Assembly: GCA_949130485.1 (NCBI GenBank) | Contig: OX422195.1 | Coordinates: 7,830,922-7,894,921 of the forward strand | Direction of reading: 5' to 3' | Length of the DNA stretch: 64,000 bases | DNA from: Agelas oroides | Lineage: Eukaryota > Porifera > Demospongiae > Agelasida > Agelasidae | Part shown: positions 60,468 through 64,000 of the stretch, piece by piece | Layout: every line of letters starts with the position of its first letter | How positions within the stretch are numbered: position 1 is the first letter of the stretch | Notes under the pieces: model-generated | Database searches by the model: none | Told to the model about the DNA's origin: nothing | Seen by the model: the letters and a program-made list of their open reading frames with translations, nothing else | Program-made: the position numbers and the translations under genes

Positions 60468-60737
60468 CATGTGTGGTAGTTCCGGGTAGAAATCAAACAT
60501 TATTCCATTGCATATTTTGATTGCGTTGCCGCGTTTGAAGCGCTGTAGTGCAGAACTTCTGTTAAGGGCGGGGCTCATATGTGCTGTGTAGATACACGAA
60601 TACCTGACATGTCTACGCAGCGCATATGAGCCCCGCCCTTAACAGAAGTTCTGCGCTACAGCATTTTGAACGTGGCAACGCAAATAATATGCAATGGAAT
60701 AATGTTTAATTTCTACCCGGGACTGCCACATGTGACA
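60468..60737. repeat. Family F palindromic element
   Basis: Arms of about 125 bp: GTGGTAGTTCCGGGTAGAAA ... GGCGGGGCTCATATGTGCTG mirrored by CAGCGCATATGAGCCCCGCC ... TCTACCCGGGACTGCCACAT. It ends 20 bp from the MED7 stop codon and may supply its 3' end. A diverged copy is at 12108-12288. Confidence 0.85.
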
Positions 60738-60756
60738 AGTATGTGGTACTCTGATG

Positions 60757-63139
60757 CTAATTCTGTATACTCACAGAAGCAGCTGTAGCACTGTCCATAG
60801 ATTCTTCCTCTTCCCTGCCTCCTGGTACCCTCTCCCCCGGCAGTTGTGGAGGAATGGTGCTGGTGGCCTGGCTTAGTGACTCACTGCTCTCCTTTAGGAT
60901 AGAGCGAGCTTTGTCTGTGGCTCTGCGGAAGAATACACACCTCACAAGACTCAAGTATGACTAAACAGCTGTAATGCTTGTATCCATGGTAACTTACCTC
61001 AGCACTTGTGTTAGGGTCTCCTCCCTCTGTTTCTTCTGTCTCTCCATGATGACACACAGTGTCTCCCTAGCCTACGGAAGGGGAGAAGGGGGAGTCTGTA
61101 ACAATACATGATGACACGCAGTGTCTCCCTAGCCTACAGAAGGGGAGAAGGGGGAGTCTGTAACAATACATGATGAGACACAGTGTCTCCCTAGCCTATG
61201 GAGGGGAGGAGGAACCACATACTTATACACAGAGTCTCCTATGGGAGAGGAGAGGGGGTAGGGGGACCTATAGTCTGTAACAACACATGACTACATATAT
61301 AGCATCTCCCTGGTCTACGGGAGGGGAGAGAGAGGTTAGTGTCATGTACACTCTTTAGCTAAAGCTCAAACAGGAGCTGCTGAGTCAAGATTGGTCAGGA
61401 GGGGAGGGGACTCAAAACTGAGACTGTCAGCTCAGCTCAGGATTGGTCATGCCGACCGCTCACCTGGTGAGGTCTGAACTCGTTGATCAAGTGATGCATG
61501 TTGATGAAGAGAACACCAAGGTCACTGATCTTTTGGTTCCTCTGTAAAGAGAGAGGAAATTTCTTTCGTCAGACAATCACATTATCAGGTGGCCTGGGAA
61601 CGAGGATATGAGTTTCAATGGCTTGAGTTGACTAAGTTTATGTAATCTACTGGTGTGCATTAGTTGGGATATCATTTCACTAACCGCTGGTGAAGCAGGA
61701 TCATTGATTAGGATGTCCAGGAGCTCCAGAAAACAAACAAGGATAGAGCGATTAAGCTTCTTCAACTCGGCTTTCTTATCTGCCATGAAATAACAAAAAT
61801 CAAATGCAATGCGACATCATTCTGACATCATTCTGACATCATGCTGACATCACACTGATATCATGTGACCACCTATTCACTGACCATAGTTTGGTGGGTA
61901 CAGTCGTTGAATGTTTTGTTGTTCCAGCGGTCTTATCATTGCATCCTCTGTCTGCAGAATACACACATCAACAAAAAGAAATCAAATTATAGTATTGAAT
62001 GGTGAATACTAGTCTCGTGACCAGCCGGAAAAACCTATGGAAAATCTGTCCGGTAAAGTAAGGCTAGATTCTGGGGCTTTTGCACACGTCAGCAGGGTTT
62101 GAATGCGGCCGGCGCTGACCATATATGGAAGTTCTTGGCTCTAAATGGCTTCAATTATCACCAATTAGTACCCACACCAGCACTAGGGTGCCAGCGCCCG
62201 AGTAATTGGACATGCTACAATTTGATTAACATGTTCAAATAACTCCGTCGTAAGTAGAAAAGCCCAAGAACCTAGCCTTACTTTACCAGACGGATTTTCC
62301 GTAGGTTTTTCCAGCTGGTCACGAGACTAGGTGAATACTTAATACCCACGACATTGTCACTTTTGAATACATGAATGAAAACAGAAAACAGCTGCCATGT
62401 TGCAAGATAAGGAGAGAAGATGGTAGCTTCTATTTTAGCAAATATACAAAAAGACACACTGCTTTGACAAAATGATGAGTTGTGGGGAATTTATAAGGCC
62501 CTAATTCGTTGATTATTAGTTTCTCATGGACTGCCCGCATGAATTTTCTGTGTTAGAATTTATCACGACTATTTCTATTTTCGCATACTAATGACGTACG
62601 AACGAGCCAGATAAGCGTAATGATGAGTGCAACGCTAACAAACATGTCTGCCTACTGCACAGCATCCAAAAGAACCCTTCTACAATGGCGTATAACGAGC
62701 CACTGATCCTCCTGGCATCATGTTTCTAGAGTTCTTTTGATCTGACATACATAATGGTAATACCCGCCCGCCTGCATTGTGTGCAGAAACTGGAAGCAGA
62801 AAACCTCAAGTGTGAGAAACTAAAAATCAACAAATTGGGGCCTAATTGATATTGCATACTGTAATCAATTGGCATACTAAATTTGAGCATAATTTGTAGT
62901 TTAATACTCCCATATAAGCAGATCCAATGATTTGAAACACTGCCTAGGCCCTTCATATTTTAATATTAAACGTTACTCACATCGAAGGGAGCTCCAAACA
63001 TATGATATGGGCCCTTTACAGGCGCTGGAGGCTTGGGAGCCAGCCCACTGCGGACGTTCTCGTCCGTATAGAGCTTGTAGAAGAGAGCAGGGGGCGTGGG
63101 GAAGGAAGAAACACGACGCTCCTCCGGTGCAGATGCCAT
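60757..63139 (-). CDS. MED7: Mediator subunit 7
   Basis: Six exons (62981-63139, 61885-61951, 61685-61779, 61464-61541, 60998-61071, 60757-60922) join in phase to 639 nt, 212 aa; human MED7 is 233 aa. A middle-module subunit of Mediator, bridging activators and RNA polymerase II in the nucleus. Recognised blocks: SSFPTPPALFYKLYTDENV, GLAPKPPAPVKGPYHMFG, TEDAMIRPLEQQNIQRLYP, ELKKLNRSILVCFLELLDIL, VLFINMHHLINEFRPHQARE and TLCVIMERQKKQREE, then an acidic, less conserved C terminus. Start: ATG 63139 (MASAPEE) is preferred; an in-frame ATG four codons upstream is possible. The final exon reads through a GTGAGT-like site to TAG at 60757. Its ATG lies 59 bp from that of ZNF330. A partial copy of exons 4-6 lies in the receptor array. 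Confidence 0.94.
61010..61330. repeat. Tandem repeat of the MED7 exon 5 acceptor
   Basis: Three to four ~62-bp units, each holding the complement of CCGTAG followed by GCTAGGGAGACACTG and TCATCATG, that is, an intron end plus the first exon 5 codons. Only the unit next to 61071 continues into the full exon. The same repeat is expanded to six or more units in the copy at 34190-34640. Confidence 0.85.
62009..62329. repeat. Family E foldback in MED7 intron 1
   Basis: Inverted ends TAGTCTCGTGACCAGCCGGA ... CAGCTGGTCACGAGACTA with arms of about 60 bp (TAAAGTAAGGCTAG / CTAGCCTTACTTTA). About 320 bp, non-coding. The outermost word TAGTCTCG resembles family D. Confidence 0.85.
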
Positions 63140-63198
63140 ATTTTTATACATGCTCTCTAATTAGAAAAGTAATTTTGAATAAATAAACCTCATGCAGG
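63140..63198. promoter_or_regulatory. 59-bp bidirectional spacer, MED7 / ZNF330
   Basis: All sequence between the two divergent start codons. It is AT-rich (TTAGAAAAGTAATTTTGAAT) and must contain both 5' UTRs and core promoters unless transcription starts overlap. A further ATG for MED7 (63151) makes it shorter still. Confidence 0.7.

Positions 63199-64000
<802 letters not shown>

Overview
This window looks like a gene-dense stretch of a sponge genome, most likely a demosponge such as Amphimedon queenslandica. The evidence is animal genes with short introns, intergenic gaps as small as 59 bp, many short inverted-repeat elements, and a zinc-ribbon peptide (about 45.3-45.6 kb) of a type I recall, unverified, from repeated predicted proteins of that species. 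I ran no database search; gene names rest on recognised protein sequence, and exon joins were checked by splice signals and reading phase.

Left block (1-21.1 kb) holds host genes: the last exon of an unrecognised gene (+), an intronless TTLL9 tubulin polyglutamylase (-), U2AF2 (-; 11 exons, 515 aa), a heterotrimeric G-protein gamma subunit (+; 2 exons, 63 aa, CaaX box CTIL) and LMF1 lipase maturation factor (-; 12 exons including an 11-nt microexon, 573 aa). Their introns are loaded with short inverted-repeat elements and simple repeats.

Centre (21.7-59.7 kb) is a tandem array, all on the minus strand, of about ten copies (R1-R10) of a lineage-specific seven-transmembrane receptor-like gene. 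R3, R5, R6 and R9 look whole. R8 has a frameshifted tail. R4 has a stop at codon 3. R1, R2, R7 and R10 are broken. Fragments of both flanking genes lie inside the array: LMF1 exon 1 at 35.0 kb, LMF1 exons 1-3 at 38.4-40.0 kb, and MED7 exons 4-6 at 33.8-34.8 kb. A MED7 fragment sits directly beside an LMF1 fragment. This suggests that an interval reaching from LMF1 across receptor genes into MED7 was duplicated in tandem. Two small inversions lie in these copied segments.

The array also hosts a nested group of foldback elements (27.3-32.4 kb; one with about 0.5-kb arms, another enclosing TTAGGG repeats and inverted minisatellites), a 1.6-kb TIR element with TA target duplication (45.7-47.3 kb), a 330-bp near-perfect palindrome (48.2-48.6 kb) and a nearly complete LINE (48.9-53.1 kb). 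The LINE's PHD-finger ORF1 and endonuclease/reverse-transcriptase ORF2 are joined at a canonical -1 slippery heptamer.

Right block (60.7-64 kb): MED7 (-; 6 exons, 212 aa) and the start of ZNF330/NOA36 (+) diverge from a 59-bp spacer.
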